DNA of 64,000 bases, from NCBI RefSeq assembly GCF_020037125.1, contig NZ_JAIQDG010000001.1, forward strand, positions 310,001-374,000, read 5' to 3'. A program made the position numbers and the translations under genes. This DNA comes from Myxococcus sp. RHSTA-1-4 (GTDB taxonomy: Bacteria; Myxococcota; Myxococcia; Myxococcales; Myxococcaceae). Under the pieces are notes generated by a model. It saw only the letters and a list, made by a program, of their open reading frames with translations. It searched no databases and was not told the origin of the DNA. Below, one piece after another: positions 34,923 through 44,700 of this stretch. Positions within the stretch are counted from its first letter, which is position 1; each line of letters starts with the position of its first letter.

Positions 34923-37526
34923 ATGGCCATCCGCTACGCGCTACCCAACGGGCTCACCGTCGTCTTCGAGGAGCAGCACGCCGCCAAGGTCGCGGCCTTC
35001 CAGGTCTGGGTCAAGGCCGGCAGCGCCGACGAGCGGCCGGACCAGGCGGGCCTGGCCCACCTCCACGAGCACATGCTCTTCAAGGGCACCGAGCGCCGGG
35101 GCCCCGGTGAAATCGCCCGCGACGTGGAGTCCCACGGCGGCGAAATCAACGCCTGGACCTCCTACGACCAGACCGTCTACCACATCGTCATCGCCAGCCA
35201 GTTCGCCCGCACGGGCCTGGACATCCTGGGTGACGCCGTCCGCCGCTCCGCCTTCGACGCGGGCGAGCTGGCGCGCGAAATCGAGGTGGTGTGCGAGGAA
35301 ATCAAGCGCAGCCAGGACACGCCCTCGCGGCGCGCCTCCCGGGACTTGTTCTCCACCGCCTACCAGGTGCACCCCTACCGGCTGCCCGTCATCGGCACCG
35401 AGCAGAGCGTGCGCGGCTTCACGCGGGAGAAGGTGCTGGAGTTCTACCACCGGCACTACACGCCGAAGAACCTGGTGCTCTCCGTGGCCGGCGACATGCG
35501 CGAGGCGGAGCTGCGCCAGTGGGTGGATGAAATCTTCGGAGGGGACTGGGGCCGTCCGTACGAGGGCGAGGTGAAGCGCCCGGCCGAGCCCGCCACTCCG
35601 GGCCGCCGCATCCTCCTGCGCCCGGACGACGTGAAGGAGGCGTGGCTCCACCTGTCCTTCGGCATCCCCCAGGCGGACCACCCGGACGTGCCCGCGCTGG
35701 ACGTGCTGGCGATGATTGCCGGCCAGGGTGACGCGTCCCGGCTGGTGCGCGAGGTGAAGCGCCGGCACAACCTGGTCAACGACATCCACTCCTACGCCTA
35801 TACGCCCAGGGACCCGGGCCTCTTCTCCGCGACGATGACGCTGCAGCCTGGCAACTCCGTCCGCGCGCTGGAGGAGACGGCGCGGGTGCTGGCCACGCTG
35901 CGCGCCACGCCCGTGTCCGCGGACGAGCTGGCCACGGCCAAGGCGCTGGTGGAGGCCGAGGCCGTGTACCAGCGCGAGACGGTGCAGGGCATGGCGCGGA
36001 AGATGGGCTTCTATCAGTCCGGCATGGGCAGCCTGGAGGCGGAGGCGCGCTACTACGAGGCGGTGCGCGGCCTCACGCCCGAGCACCTGCGGGCGGCCGC
36101 CGAGCGCTACCTGCGCTTCGACCGCGCCGTCGTCACCGGCCTGCTGCCCCCCGGCACCGACTTCACCGAGGCCCACGTGCACGAGGTGCTGGACCGGGTG
36201 GAGCGCGAGCCGGCCTCCGCCCCGCCCGAGCGCAAGGCGCGCAAGGTGGCGGCGGGCGAGCCGTCCATGCGCATCGCCCGGTCCACGGGCGCCGGCCCCA
36301 GCGACATCATCCAGGAGAAGCTCCCGTCCGGGGCCACGGTGCTGGTGCGCGTGGAGCCCGCGGTGCCGCTGTTCGCCGTGCGCGCCGTCTTCGCCGGCGG
36401 CCTGCGCTACGAGACGCCCGCCGACAACGGCATCACCACCCTGCTCACCCGCAGCCTCACCCGCGGCACGCCCTCGCACGACGCGGAGGACATCTCCCAG
36501 CTCGTGGACATGTACGCCGGCAGCCTGGGCGGCCAGGGCGGACGCAACTCGGTGAGCCTGCGCGGCGAGTTCCTGTCGCGCCACTTCGAGCCGGCCTTCC
36601 GCCTCTTCGCGGACTGCCTCCTCAACCCGTCCTTCCCGGAGGTGGAGGTGGCCCGGGAGCGCACGCTGATGCTCCAGGACATCCTCACCCGCGAGGACAA
36701 GCCCGCCAGCGTGGCCTTCGACCTGTTCAGCCGGACGCTGTACCGCACGCACCCGTACCGCCTGCCCAACCTGGGCGAGCAGGCCTCCGTGGAGGCGCTG
36801 ACGCCGGACATGCTGCGCGCGTGGCACGCGGCGCACATGGACCCGTCGCAGCTCACGCTCAGCGTGGTGGGCGACGTGAAGGTGGACGAGGTGCTCGCCC
36901 TGGCGCGCGAGTACTTCGGCAGGCCCCGAGGCAAGGCCGCCCCGCCGCCCATGGTCGCGGCGGAACCGCCTCCCGAGGCGCCGCGCCAGGAGAAGAAGGT
37001 GCTGGCCCGCGCCCAGTCCCACCTCGTGCTGGGCTTCCCGGGCGCGCGCGTGGGGGACCCGTGGCGGCACGAGCTGGAGGTCCTCTCCACGGTGCTGTCC
37101 GGCCAGGGCGGGCGGCTCTTCGTGGAGCTGCGCGACAAGCGCTCCATGGCCTACAGCGTCAGCTCGTTCGCCATCGAGGGCGTGGACCCGGGCTACTTCG
37201 CCGTCTACATGGGCACCAGCCCGGAGAAGGTGGACGCGGCGCTGGCCGGCATCCGGACGGAGCTGGAGCGCGTGCGCGACGAGCCCATCCCCGAGGAGGA
37301 GCTGGCACGCGCGAAGCAGCACCTCATCGGCACGCACGAGATTGGCCTGCAGCGCAACGGCTCGCGCGCGGGGCTGCTGGCCATGGACGCCTGCTACGGC
37401 CTGGGCCTGGACAACTTCCTCCACTACGCGGACCACGTGGCCGCGGTGACGGCGAAGGGCGTCCAGGAGGTGGCGCGCCGGGTCATCGACTTCAACCGCG
37501 GCGCGCTCGCCATCGTCGGCCCGTAG
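34923..37526 (+). CDS. M16-family zinc protease, fused active/inactive halves
   Basis: 867 aa. The N-terminal M16 unit (about 1-430) has the inverted zinc motif H46-x-x-E49-H50 (HLHEH) and the distal acidic ligand E125/E126 in VVCEEIKRS. The C-terminal unit (about 450-860) keeps the fold but lacks the zinc motif, as in paired M16 proteases (PqqL/pitrilysin/processing-peptidase type). It probably degrades small peptides. No signal peptide is evident, so the location is likely cytoplasmic. The start is close to a divergent promoter gap of 175 bp. Confidence 0.93.
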   Translation: MAIRYALPNGLTVVFEEQHAAKVAAFQVWVKAGSADERPDQAGLAHLHEHMLFKGTERRGPGEIARDVESHGGEINAWTSYDQTVYHIVIASQFARTGLDILGDAVRRSAFDAGELAREIEVVCEEIKRSQDTPSRRASRDLFSTAYQVHPYRLPVIGTEQSVRGFTREKVLEFYHRHYTPKNLVLSVAGDMREAELRQWVDEIFGGDWGRPYEGEVKRPAEPATPGRRILLRPDDVKEAWLHLSFGIPQADHPDVPALDVLAMIAGQGDASRLVREVKRRHNLVNDIHSYAYTPRDPGLFSATMTLQPGNSVRALEETARVLATLRATPVSADELATAKALVEAEAVYQRETVQGMARKMGFYQSGMGSLEAEARYYEAVRGLTPEHLRAAAERYLRFDRAVVTGLLPPGTDFTEAHVHEVLDRVEREPASAPPERKARKVAAGEPSMRIARSTGAGPSDIIQEKLPSGATVLVRVEPAVPLFAVRAVFAGGLRYETPADNGITTLLTRSLTRGTPSHDAEDISQLVDMYAGSLGGQGGRNSVSLRGEFLSRHFEPAFRLFADCLLNPSFPEVEVARERTLMLQDILTREDKPASVAFDLFSRTLYRTHPYRLPNLGEQASVEALTPDMLRAWHAAHMDPSQLTLSVVGDVKVDEVLALAREYFGRPRGKAAPPPMVAAEPPPEAPRQEKKVLARAQSHLVLGFPGARVGDPWRHELEVLSTVLSGQGGRLFVELRDKRSMAYSVSSFAIEGVDPGYFAVYMGTSPEKVDAALAGIRTELERVRDEPIPEEELARAKQHLIGTHEIGLQRNGSRAGLLAMDACYGLGLDNFLHYADHVAAVTAKGVQEVARRVIDFNRGALAIVGP

Positions 37527-37536
37527 GGCCCGGTGG

Positions 37537-40500
37537 CTACTTGCAGGCCCGCGCGTCCACGTGGCGGCAGACGTGGACGCTGCGCGGCACCTCCACCCAG
37601 GAGATGTCGGACGCGGGGTTGGAGTTCTCGCGCAGCGTCTCCTGCGTGGGCGAGCTGCCCACGCCCATGTCCAGCGTGGTGTAGCGGATGGCCCCCGTGC
37701 GGGAGAGGGTGATGAGGCTGGCCGGCTCCGGCGGCGGTGACACCACGTCTCGCGACTTGAAGGGCATGTAGCCCACCAGGTTGCCGTGTTCGTCGAAGAG
37801 CTTGAAGCTCTCCGCCTGGTCCGGCCAGCCGGTGATGAAGTCCATCTGCCACGAGCGGCCCACGTCGCCCGCCCCCGCCGCGCGGCAGGTGCCGGGCACG
37901 GACACCGGTGGAGTGAAGGAGGGCCAGAAGACGATGCCGCCGAGGAGGCTGGAGCCCGCGGCCGTCTTCTCGTCCAGGCCGCCGTAGCGAACGAACCAGC
38001 CGGCCCCCGTGGTGGACGCGCGCGGCAGCGAGGCCAGCGCGTCCGGCGTGAGGTAGCTCTGCAACGTCCCATCCGGCAGCCGGCGCGCCCGCAGGAGGTC
38101 CGGCGGCACGGTGACGTCGCGCAGGCCGCAGCCCTGGCCGGTGGGACACGCGTCGTCCGTGTCCGTCCAGCGCAGCGCATCCAGGGCCTGGGCGGACGCG
38201 GCGTCCGAGAAGACGCGCGCGCCGCCGTAGTTGTAGAAGCCCACGTAGGTGTTGCGCGGCACCTGCTCGCGGTCCGCGTTCCCCAGCCGCAGGTCGCTCC
38301 TGCCCCCGGAGGCGAGCCGCCGCGACTCGCAACTCCACCGGCCGCCCACCAGCGTGCACTCGCTCTTCGAGCCCGACGGCACGGTGGCGTTGGGAGGGAA
38401 CAGGTAGCTGCCGGAGCCCAGCGCGGCGCCGCCGCAGTCGATGGACAGCCGCGTCAGCTCCAGCTTCCCGGCGGAGCACACGCTCACCGGCGCGCCCGAG
38501 GCCGTGTCCTCGTTCCGGGTGAGCACGCCGCCGGTGTACTCGAGCGCGTGGGTGCGCGACACGCCGCCCACCGCGCCGGCCAGCGTCAGGGCCACGTCAC
38601 ACCGCATGCGCACGCAGGCCAGCAGGTTGTCCGGGCCGCACGCGTCGCCCTCCGTATCGCGCAGGTGCTGCCGGTCGCCGGTGCCCAGGTACGTGCGCAG
38701 CCAGCCCGTCTCCGGCTGGAGCGTGTTGGAGGCGATGTGGAAGAAGGGCGTCTTCTGGTGGGCGGGCGCGTCCCGCGCGATTTCGAAGGTGCGCGCGCCG
38801 TGCCAGTTGCTCACCGTCCCGCCGGAGGTGTCCCCCGGCTCGAAGAGGCGGAAGGTCCACACCTGCCCGCCCAGGTCGCCCACCACCACCGTGTCGAAGA
38901 AGCCGTCCTGGTCCGCCTTGATGTCGAGCGCCTTGCCCACGTCCACCAGCGCGGGCGCCGCGGCCACCGGCATCATCGGCTCGCCGGTGAAGCTCCACAG
39001 CTTCTGTCCCGTCCACGCGTCCACCACGTACAGGCCGCGCCCGCGCGTGAGGTCGGCGCTGTACCCGCCGTTGAGGAACACGGCCCAGCGCTCCTCCCAG
39101 CCTCGCGACTCACGCTCACTGCGCAGCCGCACCGGGCCGATGGGAGGGGGCTTGGGCGCGAAGTTCATCCACGCCTGCCCCATGCGCGTCGCCTCCGCAT
39201 CACAGGCCTGGGGGAACATCCAGCGGAAGGAGCCGGCCGCCCCGGCCACGTTGCCCAGCATCCCGTACGGGTCCGTCACGTCCAGGGCGCTGTAGCGCTG
39301 GCCTCCGCTCCGCTCGGTGATGACGGCCAGGGTGCGGAACTCCTCCGGCTGCTTCACGCCGTCGGCCCCGCCGCCGAGCCCGTCCACCCAGACGTCGCGC
39401 ACCATGGGAGTGCCGTCCACGAGGTACTCGTGCCCCCGGACGAGCAGCCCCAGCTTCGGCAGCAGGTCCGGCGGGATGAAGGCCCACAGCTCCTGGCCGG
39501 TGCCCAGGTCATAGAGGTCGTCCAGCACGGTGCCGCGCCGGCCCGAGTCGAGGGCACTGCCCGCATGCACCGCGTGCAGCATGCCGCCGTTGGAGCCCAC
39601 CAGCAGGAAGCGGTCCCGCTGTCCCCGCGCCGCGAGGTATTCGCCATAGGCACCGTAGTTCCCCTCCCTCATGCGCAGCGGCGGCTGCATGGGCGTGGCC
39701 CGGTAGCACGGCGTCGCGGACGGGCCGCTCCCGCACACCGGCTCCGACGAGGGAGGTGTGCCCTCCTGGACGTAGTCCGCATAGAGCGTCCGCAGGCACT
39801 GCGGGGCCAGGCCCATATCACACAGGAACGGCTCCGCGGGCGGCTCCACCAGGATGGGCGAGGAGTGGAAGATGTCGCCCAGCTTGCAGGAGCGGCGGCT
39901 GTCCCCGGTGCACGGCCGGTCCTCGTCGCGGTCCTTGTCGCCGTCCGCGTCGAAGACGTCCTGCCCGCGCACGAAGCGGATGACGGCGCGGGCGCACTCG
40001 GCCTCCTCCGCCGCGCCGCCCGTCCACACCCGGTCCAGCCGGGCGAAGACGTCCGGGCAGAAGGTGTCCCCCCCGGCCAGCAGCAGCGGGCGCAGGTCCT
40101 CCGCGTTCTGCTCGTCGAAGGGCACCGGCGGGTTGTCCGCCGCGTCATAGCGGCCATTCCCGTCCCGGTCCTTCAGGGTGAAGATGCAGCGGCCCCCCGT
40201 CTCGCGGATGGGCGTGCCCGGGCTGCCGAGCTGCTCGCACGCAGCGGAGGCGCTGCGGCGGCCGAGCGTCTCGCCCAAATCCCAGAAGGGCACCGCCGGC
40301 GCCCCCCCCTCCAGCCGGCCCTCGGCGTTGCGACGGGCCGTGGCGGCCTTCACCCACTCGCCGGAGACGTTCTCCTCGACGATGTTGTTCGCGGTGAAGG
40401 CAGTGGGCGCCGGCACGCGGCCGGGCCCGGGAGTGAAGCCCGCCGGCCGGTCCAGGTAGAAGGAGTCCTCGCAGTCCCCGTCGTCGTTGAGGTCCAGCGG

Positions 40501-42414
40501 GTCCCCGGCCTCCGTGCGGGCGCGGGCCGCGTCGCAGCCCTGGGAGAACTCGCCATAGAAGTAGAAGCGGTAGAGGTGGCCTTCGTACGGCTGGCCCCTG
40601 CGAGGGATGAAGCGCGGCACGTAGGCGGAGGTCTGCGAGCTGCCGGCCTGCACGCTGGCGACGCTGGCGGAGGAGAAGGAGGTGGCCGTCTCCCGCAGGT
40701 CGCCGATGGCGGTCATCAGCGCATCACGAAGCTGGCCCGGCTCGTCCGCGCGGTAGAACCGGCCGCCGCCCGCGTGCGCCATGCTGCGAAGCATGGGGCT
40801 GTTGTCGCCATAGCCGATGGTGTACGTGCGCACCGACTGCATGCCGTCCAGGTCGCCGCGCAGGTCCGTGTGCGCGAGGAAGAAGGCCACGTCATCCATG
40901 TAGTTGCGGTTGTGGGTGTCACCGCCCTTGGGGCCGCTGGTGTCCTCGTCCAGGCCGTCGCCGTTGGTGTCGATGAAGTAGTCGCACTCCTCCTTCGTGG
41001 CGCCGTACCGGTCGCAGTAGTTCACCCCGCCCGGGTTCCCATCCACGCCCGGGTTGAAGGTGAGAAGCGTGCCGTCCGGGTGCCTCGCGCCCGCCGCCTT
41101 CAGCATCTCCAGCATCTTGAAGACGGGCACGGTGTTGTCGTTGTCCGGCCGGCCGTCGGACAGGACGATGACGGCGCTCGCCTGGCAGGCGACACAAACG
41201 GACCTGTCCTCGCCACCGCCCTCCAGCGGCAGCGGGTATTCGTAGCCGCCGGACAGGTGGGTGAAGTCGTGTTCCTTGCGCGCCCACGCGTTGCCGCGCC
41301 CGTCCGCGTCGTCGCGCGTGCCGTCCGGTCCTCCGGGGTAGCCCTCCGTGGAGCCCAGCGGGTTGGTGAACCAGCCCGCCCACACGTTGTCCCGCTGCTG
41401 CGAGGAGAAGTACGCCCCGAGGCTGTAGAGCGACTCGCCGATGGAGCGCTCACTGTTGATGAACTCCACCTGGTTGACGGCCGTCACCAGCCCGGAGCGC
41501 TGGAGGTCGTCCTCGGAGAAGAGGGGCCACGTCTTGTCGCACGACGGGCGCAGGGGCCGCAGGAGCCAGGCGGGGTCGAAGAGGTCATCGCTGTGGCTGA
41601 AGGTGGCCACGCCCATGCGCAGCTCCGGCACGGTGTTGATGACGTCCTTCAGCACCTTGCGCGCGCTGACGAACTTGGGCGGCCGCACGTTCAGCACGCG
41701 GCCACTGAGCACCCAGCGGCGGCGCCCGCCACCGTCCGTGTCGCCGCGGTACCAGCCCACCGAGCCCAGGCAGGACGCGCAGGCCGCCTGCATCGCCGCG
41801 TCCCGGGGCCAGTAGCGCGCGCACGCATCCTCGGGGCTCGCGCTGCCCTGTGTGCCGCTGAAGTTCCGCAGCACCGTGTAGGCGGTCATCGAGTCGCCCG
41901 CGTTGTCGCTGTTGTCGCGCCGCTGCAGCGGCAGGCGCGTGCCGTAGGACAGGTAGTACTGGTCCGGGTCGAAGAAGCCGCGCCCGGCCCCCAGCGCGGC
42001 GTCCGGGTCGAAGACGCGCGAGCCGTTGAGACGGGGGTTCGCCGACTGCCGGTCGAACCAGGACATGGCGGTGCGCAGCTCCGGGTCCTCGCAGCCGGTG
42101 ACGTCGGGGATGGACTCCGGCTCCGGCAGCGGCGTGTGGAAGTCCTGCATGGAGGCGTTGTTTCCCAGCAGGAAGACGGCGGAGGGCGGAGGTGTCTGCG
42201 CCTCGAAGAACGCCTTGTCCCCGCCGGACGTGAGCTGGAGCATGGCATCTCCCGTCGCCAGCGGGCCGGTGCAGCACGCGGCGCGAGGCGGCGGGTCCAT
42301 GGCCCCGGAGAGGGCGAGCCCGGCGGTGAGGAGGACGGCGGCCCCGGTCAGACTTCCCGCGAGGGCGGCACGGCGGCGGAGGGCAGGACGGAGGAACGTG
42401 GGGGACAGGCGCAT
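37537..42414 (-). CDS. PilY1-like pilus-tip/adhesin protein
   Basis: 1625 aa, longer than Pseudomonas PilY1 (about 1160). A signal peptide (residues about 1-40) precedes a von Willebrand A-like region at about 75-560, with VIVLSDGRPDNDN in its core. The MIDAS motif is degenerate: GNNASM instead of DxSxS. The C-terminal half is the PilY1 beta-propeller (WMFP, LWSFTGEPMMPVAAAPALVD) with possible Ca2+ loops (DRDGNGRYDAAD and DADGDKDRDED). PilY1 primes type IVa pili together with minor pilins. It is the last gene of the minor-pilin operon, 40 nt after pilX. Many Cys suggest disulfides. Confidence 0.92.
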   Translation of the reverse strand: MRLSPTFLRPALRRRAALAGSLTGAAVLLTAGLALSGAMDPPPRAACCTGPLATGDAMLQLTSGGDKAFFEAQTPPPSAVFLLGNNASMQDFHTPLPEPESIPDVTGCEDPELRTAMSWFDRQSANPRLNGSRVFDPDAALGAGRGFFDPDQYYLSYGTRLPLQRRDNSDNAGDSMTAYTVLRNFSGTQGSASPEDACARYWPRDAAMQAACASCLGSVGWYRGDTDGGGRRRWVLSGRVLNVRPPKFVSARKVLKDVINTVPELRMGVATFSHSDDLFDPAWLLRPLRPSCDKTWPLFSEDDLQRSGLVTAVNQVEFINSERSIGESLYSLGAYFSSQQRDNVWAGWFTNPLGSTEGYPGGPDGTRDDADGRGNAWARKEHDFTHLSGGYEYPLPLEGGGEDRSVCVACQASAVIVLSDGRPDNDNTVPVFKMLEMLKAAGARHPDGTLLTFNPGVDGNPGGVNYCDRYGATKEECDYFIDTNGDGLDEDTSGPKGGDTHNRNYMDDVAFFLAHTDLRGDLDGMQSVRTYTIGYGDNSPMLRSMAHAGGGRFYRADEPGQLRDALMTAIGDLRETATSFSSASVASVQAGSSQTSAYVPRFIPRRGQPYEGHLYRFYFYGEFSQGCDAARARTEAGDPLDLNDDGDCEDSFYLDRPAGFTPGPGRVPAPTAFTANNIVEENVSGEWVKAATARRNAEGRLEGGAPAVPFWDLGETLGRRSASAACEQLGSPGTPIRETGGRCIFTLKDRDGNGRYDAADNPPVPFDEQNAEDLRPLLLAGGDTFCPDVFARLDRVWTGGAAEEAECARAVIRFVRGQDVFDADGDKDRDEDRPCTGDSRRSCKLGDIFHSSPILVEPPAEPFLCDMGLAPQCLRTLYADYVQEGTPPSSEPVCGSGPSATPCYRATPMQPPLRMREGNYGAYGEYLAARGQRDRFLLVGSNGGMLHAVHAGSALDSGRRGTVLDDLYDLGTGQELWAFIPPDLLPKLGLLVRGHEYLVDGTPMVRDVWVDGLGGGADGVKQPEEFRTLAVITERSGGQRYSALDVTDPYGMLGNVAGAAGSFRWMFPQACDAEATRMGQAWMNFAPKPPPIGPVRLRSERESRGWEERWAVFLNGGYSADLTRGRGLYVVDAWTGQKLWSFTGEPMMPVAAAPALVDVGKALDIKADQDGFFDTVVVGDLGGQVWTFRLFEPGDTSGGTVSNWHGARTFEIARDAPAHQKTPFFHIASNTLQPETGWLRTYLGTGDRQHLRDTEGDACGPDNLLACVRMRCDVALTLAGAVGGVSRTHALEYTGGVLTRNEDTASGAPVSVCSAGKLELTRLSIDCGGAALGSGSYLFPPNATVPSGSKSECTLVGGRWSCESRRLASGGRSDLRLGNADREQVPRNTYVGFYNYGGARVFSDAASAQALDALRWTDTDDACPTGQGCGLRDVTVPPDLLRARRLPDGTLQSYLTPDALASLPRASTTGAGWFVRYGGLDEKTAAGSSLLGGIVFWPSFTPPVSVPGTCRAAGAGDVGRSWQMDFITGWPDQAESFKLFDEHGNLVGYMPFKSRDVVSPPPEPASLITLSRTGAIRYTTLDMGVGSSPTQETLRENSNPASDISWVEVPRSVHVCRHVDARACK

Positions 42415-42454
42415 GGGGAGGCTCCTGCGTGGGGAAGGGATGGGGTGGCCGGGG

Positions 42455-42976
42455 CTACAGGCCGAAGCGGACGGTGAACTCGACCTCGCTCTGCGCGCCG
42501 CGGCCGTCCACGCAGTGGACGACGACCTGGTAGGTCTGGCCGCCGAGCCCGGAAGCGGGGGCGATGACGTTGGTGAGGTCTCTCGCGCTGGAGCGGCGGC
42601 CGAGCGTGGCCTGAGGCACCAGCCTCACGCCGCTGATGGCGGGCGGCTCGCCCAGGTGCCCGCTGCGGATGCAGCGCGCGTCATCGGTGGGCGTGGCGCC
42701 GTTGCACCCGGGCAGGCCCGCCAGGTCGAGCCGCTGGTCGGTGGGAGCGAGCTGCGTGGGCGAGCCGCCGATGAGCCGGAAGCGCGACAGGAGGTACTGG
42801 CGGCCGGCGTCGGCGCAGGCCACCAGCTCCTCGCTGGAGCGGAAGCTGCTGGCCGCGCCACGCTCGGAGCCGGAGAAGCCGATGGCGGCCATGGCCAGCA
42901 CCGTCACCACCGCCAGCAGCACCACGACGAGCAGCAGCACCGCGCCCCGGGAGGGGCGCACGGACGTGTTCTTCAT
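42455..42976 (-). CDS. pilX: PilX-like minor pilin
   Basis: 173 aa. Leader PSRG followed by AVLLLVVVLLAVVTVLAMAA (no Glu at +5, as usual in PilX/GspK), then the PilX signature GERGAASS-like SGSERGAASSFRSSEELVAC. It is 3 nt from pilW and 40 nt from pilY1. PilX links the minor-pilin complex to PilY1. Confidence 0.88.
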   Translation of the reverse strand: MKNTSVRPSRGAVLLLVVVLLAVVTVLAMAAIGFSGSERGAASSFRSSEELVACADAGRQYLLSRFRLIGGSPTQLAPTDQRLDLAGLPGCNGATPTDDARCIRSGHLGEPPAISGVRLVPQATLGRRSSARDLTNVIAPASGLGGQTYQVVVHCVDGRGAQSEVEFTVRFGL

Positions 42977-42979
42977 GGT

Positions 42980-44095
42980 TCAGCCTCCAGCGCAGAGGAG
43001 CCCGTCGGCGGGCGCGCGGCCCTGACACGCGCCGGGCGTGGTGGTGTCCTGGGAGTAGGCCGGCAGCGGCATCTCCGTGGAGCGGAGGTTCCGGGGCAGG
43101 ACCGTGGTCTCATAGAGGAAGCGCCGGAAGCCGGCCGGCGCGGGCAGCACCGGCTCGCCGGGGAGCGCGGGGAGGGAGGCCTCCATTCCGGCCTCGCGCA
43201 GGACGGAGTCCGCCCGCGTGGCGCGCGCCACCATGCGCAGGCGCACGGCGCGCACGTTGGCCGGGTTGCGGTTGCGGCGCAGGGGGGAGCTGGCCGGCGT
43301 CTCGTACGTGGGCGGCGGGTGGCCCGCTTCCCACGTGGGCACGAAGGCGGTGCCGTCCTCGCGCAGGAAGGTGACACGCAGGGCCTCGATGCCCTCGGCC
43401 ACCGGCTCGCCCACCGCGTCCGGCCGGGTGCCCAGGCCATGCGCGCGGAAGAGGTACGGCCGGTCCGCCGTGGCCGGGTCGCCGTCGTCGTCCACCATCC
43501 GCACGGAGTAGTCGTGCACGTCCACCTTGAAGACGCGCGCGGGCAGGCCCGGGGCCCCGTCGAAACACGGCTCGTCGAACACAGCGCCCAGGTCCGGGAA
43601 GGTGCCCGTGGCGGGGCTCAGCGGCAGCAGCGTGGCGCCCGGAGCCGCGGGCACGTCCTCGGCCAGCCGGCCGTAGCCCCAGCGCATGGCACCGGGGCAG
43701 ACGACCTGGAGCACCTGCCCGCGGCGCAGCGGCACCGGCAGCGACGCCACCCGGAGGCCTCCCGCGGAGGCGCCGTCCTGGAGCACGGCGGCGCTGAACA
43801 TCAAATCCCGCGAGCGCACCACCAGCCGGTCCGACGCGTTGGGCCCCGTACCCTCCCAGCCCGCCGGCAGGCCGAAGGCATGCTCGGGCTCCAGGCCGTA
43901 GCCCGCCATGCGGAGCTGCCGCGTCAGGTCATGCAGCGCCTGGCGCATTCCGGCCTGCCCACCGCGGATGCCCTCCTGCGTATAGACGCCGCGGGTGAAG
44001 GCGATGAAGGCCGCGGCCACCGCCGTCACGGTGAGCATGGCCACCGCGGTGCCCATCAACATCTCAATCAACGTGAAGCCCCGGCGCGAGCGCAT
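42980..44095 (-). CDS. pilW: PilW-like minor pilin
   Basis: 371 aa. Type IV prepilin cleavage site MRSRRG/FTLIEM, then a hydrophobic helix (TAVAMLTVTAVAAAFIAF) and a PilW region (MRQALHDLTRQLRMAGYG). A DDDGDPATADRP loop may bind Ca2+. It overlaps the pilV stop by 1 nt. It is longer than typical PilW and ends with a Cys-containing tail. Confidence 0.9.
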   Translation of the reverse strand: MRSRRGFTLIEMLMGTAVAMLTVTAVAAAFIAFTRGVYTQEGIRGGQAGMRQALHDLTRQLRMAGYGLEPEHAFGLPAGWEGTGPNASDRLVVRSRDLMFSAAVLQDGASAGGLRVASLPVPLRRGQVLQVVCPGAMRWGYGRLAEDVPAAPGATLLPLSPATGTFPDLGAVFDEPCFDGAPGLPARVFKVDVHDYSVRMVDDDGDPATADRPYLFRAHGLGTRPDAVGEPVAEGIEALRVTFLREDGTAFVPTWEAGHPPPTYETPASSPLRRNRNPANVRAVRLRMVARATRADSVLREAGMEASLPALPGEPVLPAPAGFRRFLYETTVLPRNLRSTEMPLPAYSQDTTTPGACQGRAPADGLLCAGG

Positions 44096-44700
44096 CACCG
44101 GCCCCCCCCGATTCCCGTGAGCGCCACCGGGTTGAACTTGACGGCCTGGCTGGTGATGCGGCGGACCGTCGCGCCCTCGGGCCACGTCACCAGCACCCAG
44201 ACGACCTTGCGCGCGCCGGAGTGCGCCAGCCCCGGGGGCACCGGCCGGCCATCCGCGTCCACCTCCTGGACGATGAAGTAGCGCCGGTAGCGGTCCCACG
44301 CGCCGTCGCCCACGGGGAAGTCCGCTTCCGTCAGGCCCGCCCAGGGACGCGAGCGGAGCTGCGTCTCGCCATGGAGGCAGGCGACGAAGGCGGCGTGGCC
44401 GGGCGCGTTCGGGTCCAGCAGCACGCCGGCCGCGTCCGTGGGGTCCTCCGCGCACGGGGAGCCGGAGGGCACCAGCCGCGCGTCGTCGTACGCCCACAAC
44501 TGCACCTGCGCCACCAGGTCCGTGGCCACGGCGACGGCGTGCACGTGGCGGCGGGCGCTGGCGGTGGCGGTGCGCGCCTGGATGATGGCGCCGAGCAGGC
44601 CCGTCATGCCGAGAAGGAAGACGATGGAGGCGACCATCGCCTCGATGAGCGTGAAGCCGGCGGCGCGCCGGCGGGAGTGCATTCGGGACATGACGTTCAC
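44095..44700 (-). CDS. pilV: PilV-like minor pilin
   Basis: 201 aa. Prepilin site RRRAAG/FTLIEAMVASIVFLLGM, then a PilV-like N-terminal region (LLGAIIQARTATASARR). It overlaps the fimU-like gene by 4 nt. It belongs to the minor-pilin initiation complex. An alternative start at the third or seventh Met is possible. Confidence 0.9.
   Translation of the reverse strand: MNVMSRMHSRRRAAGFTLIEAMVASIVFLLGMTGLLGAIIQARTATASARRHVHAVAVATDLVAQVQLWAYDDARLVPSGSPCAEDPTDAAGVLLDPNAPGHAAFVACLHGETQLRSRPWAGLTEADFPVGDGAWDRYRRYFIVQEVDADGRPVPPGLAHSGARKVVWVLVTWPEGATVRRITSQAVKFNPVALTGIGGGR

Noticed and set aside
37786-42477. A 1563-codon open frame antisense to pilY1
   Set aside because: High-GC shadow frame with extreme Arg/Ala/Val/Gly composition and no recognisable domain; the opposite strand encodes clear PilY1 motifs.
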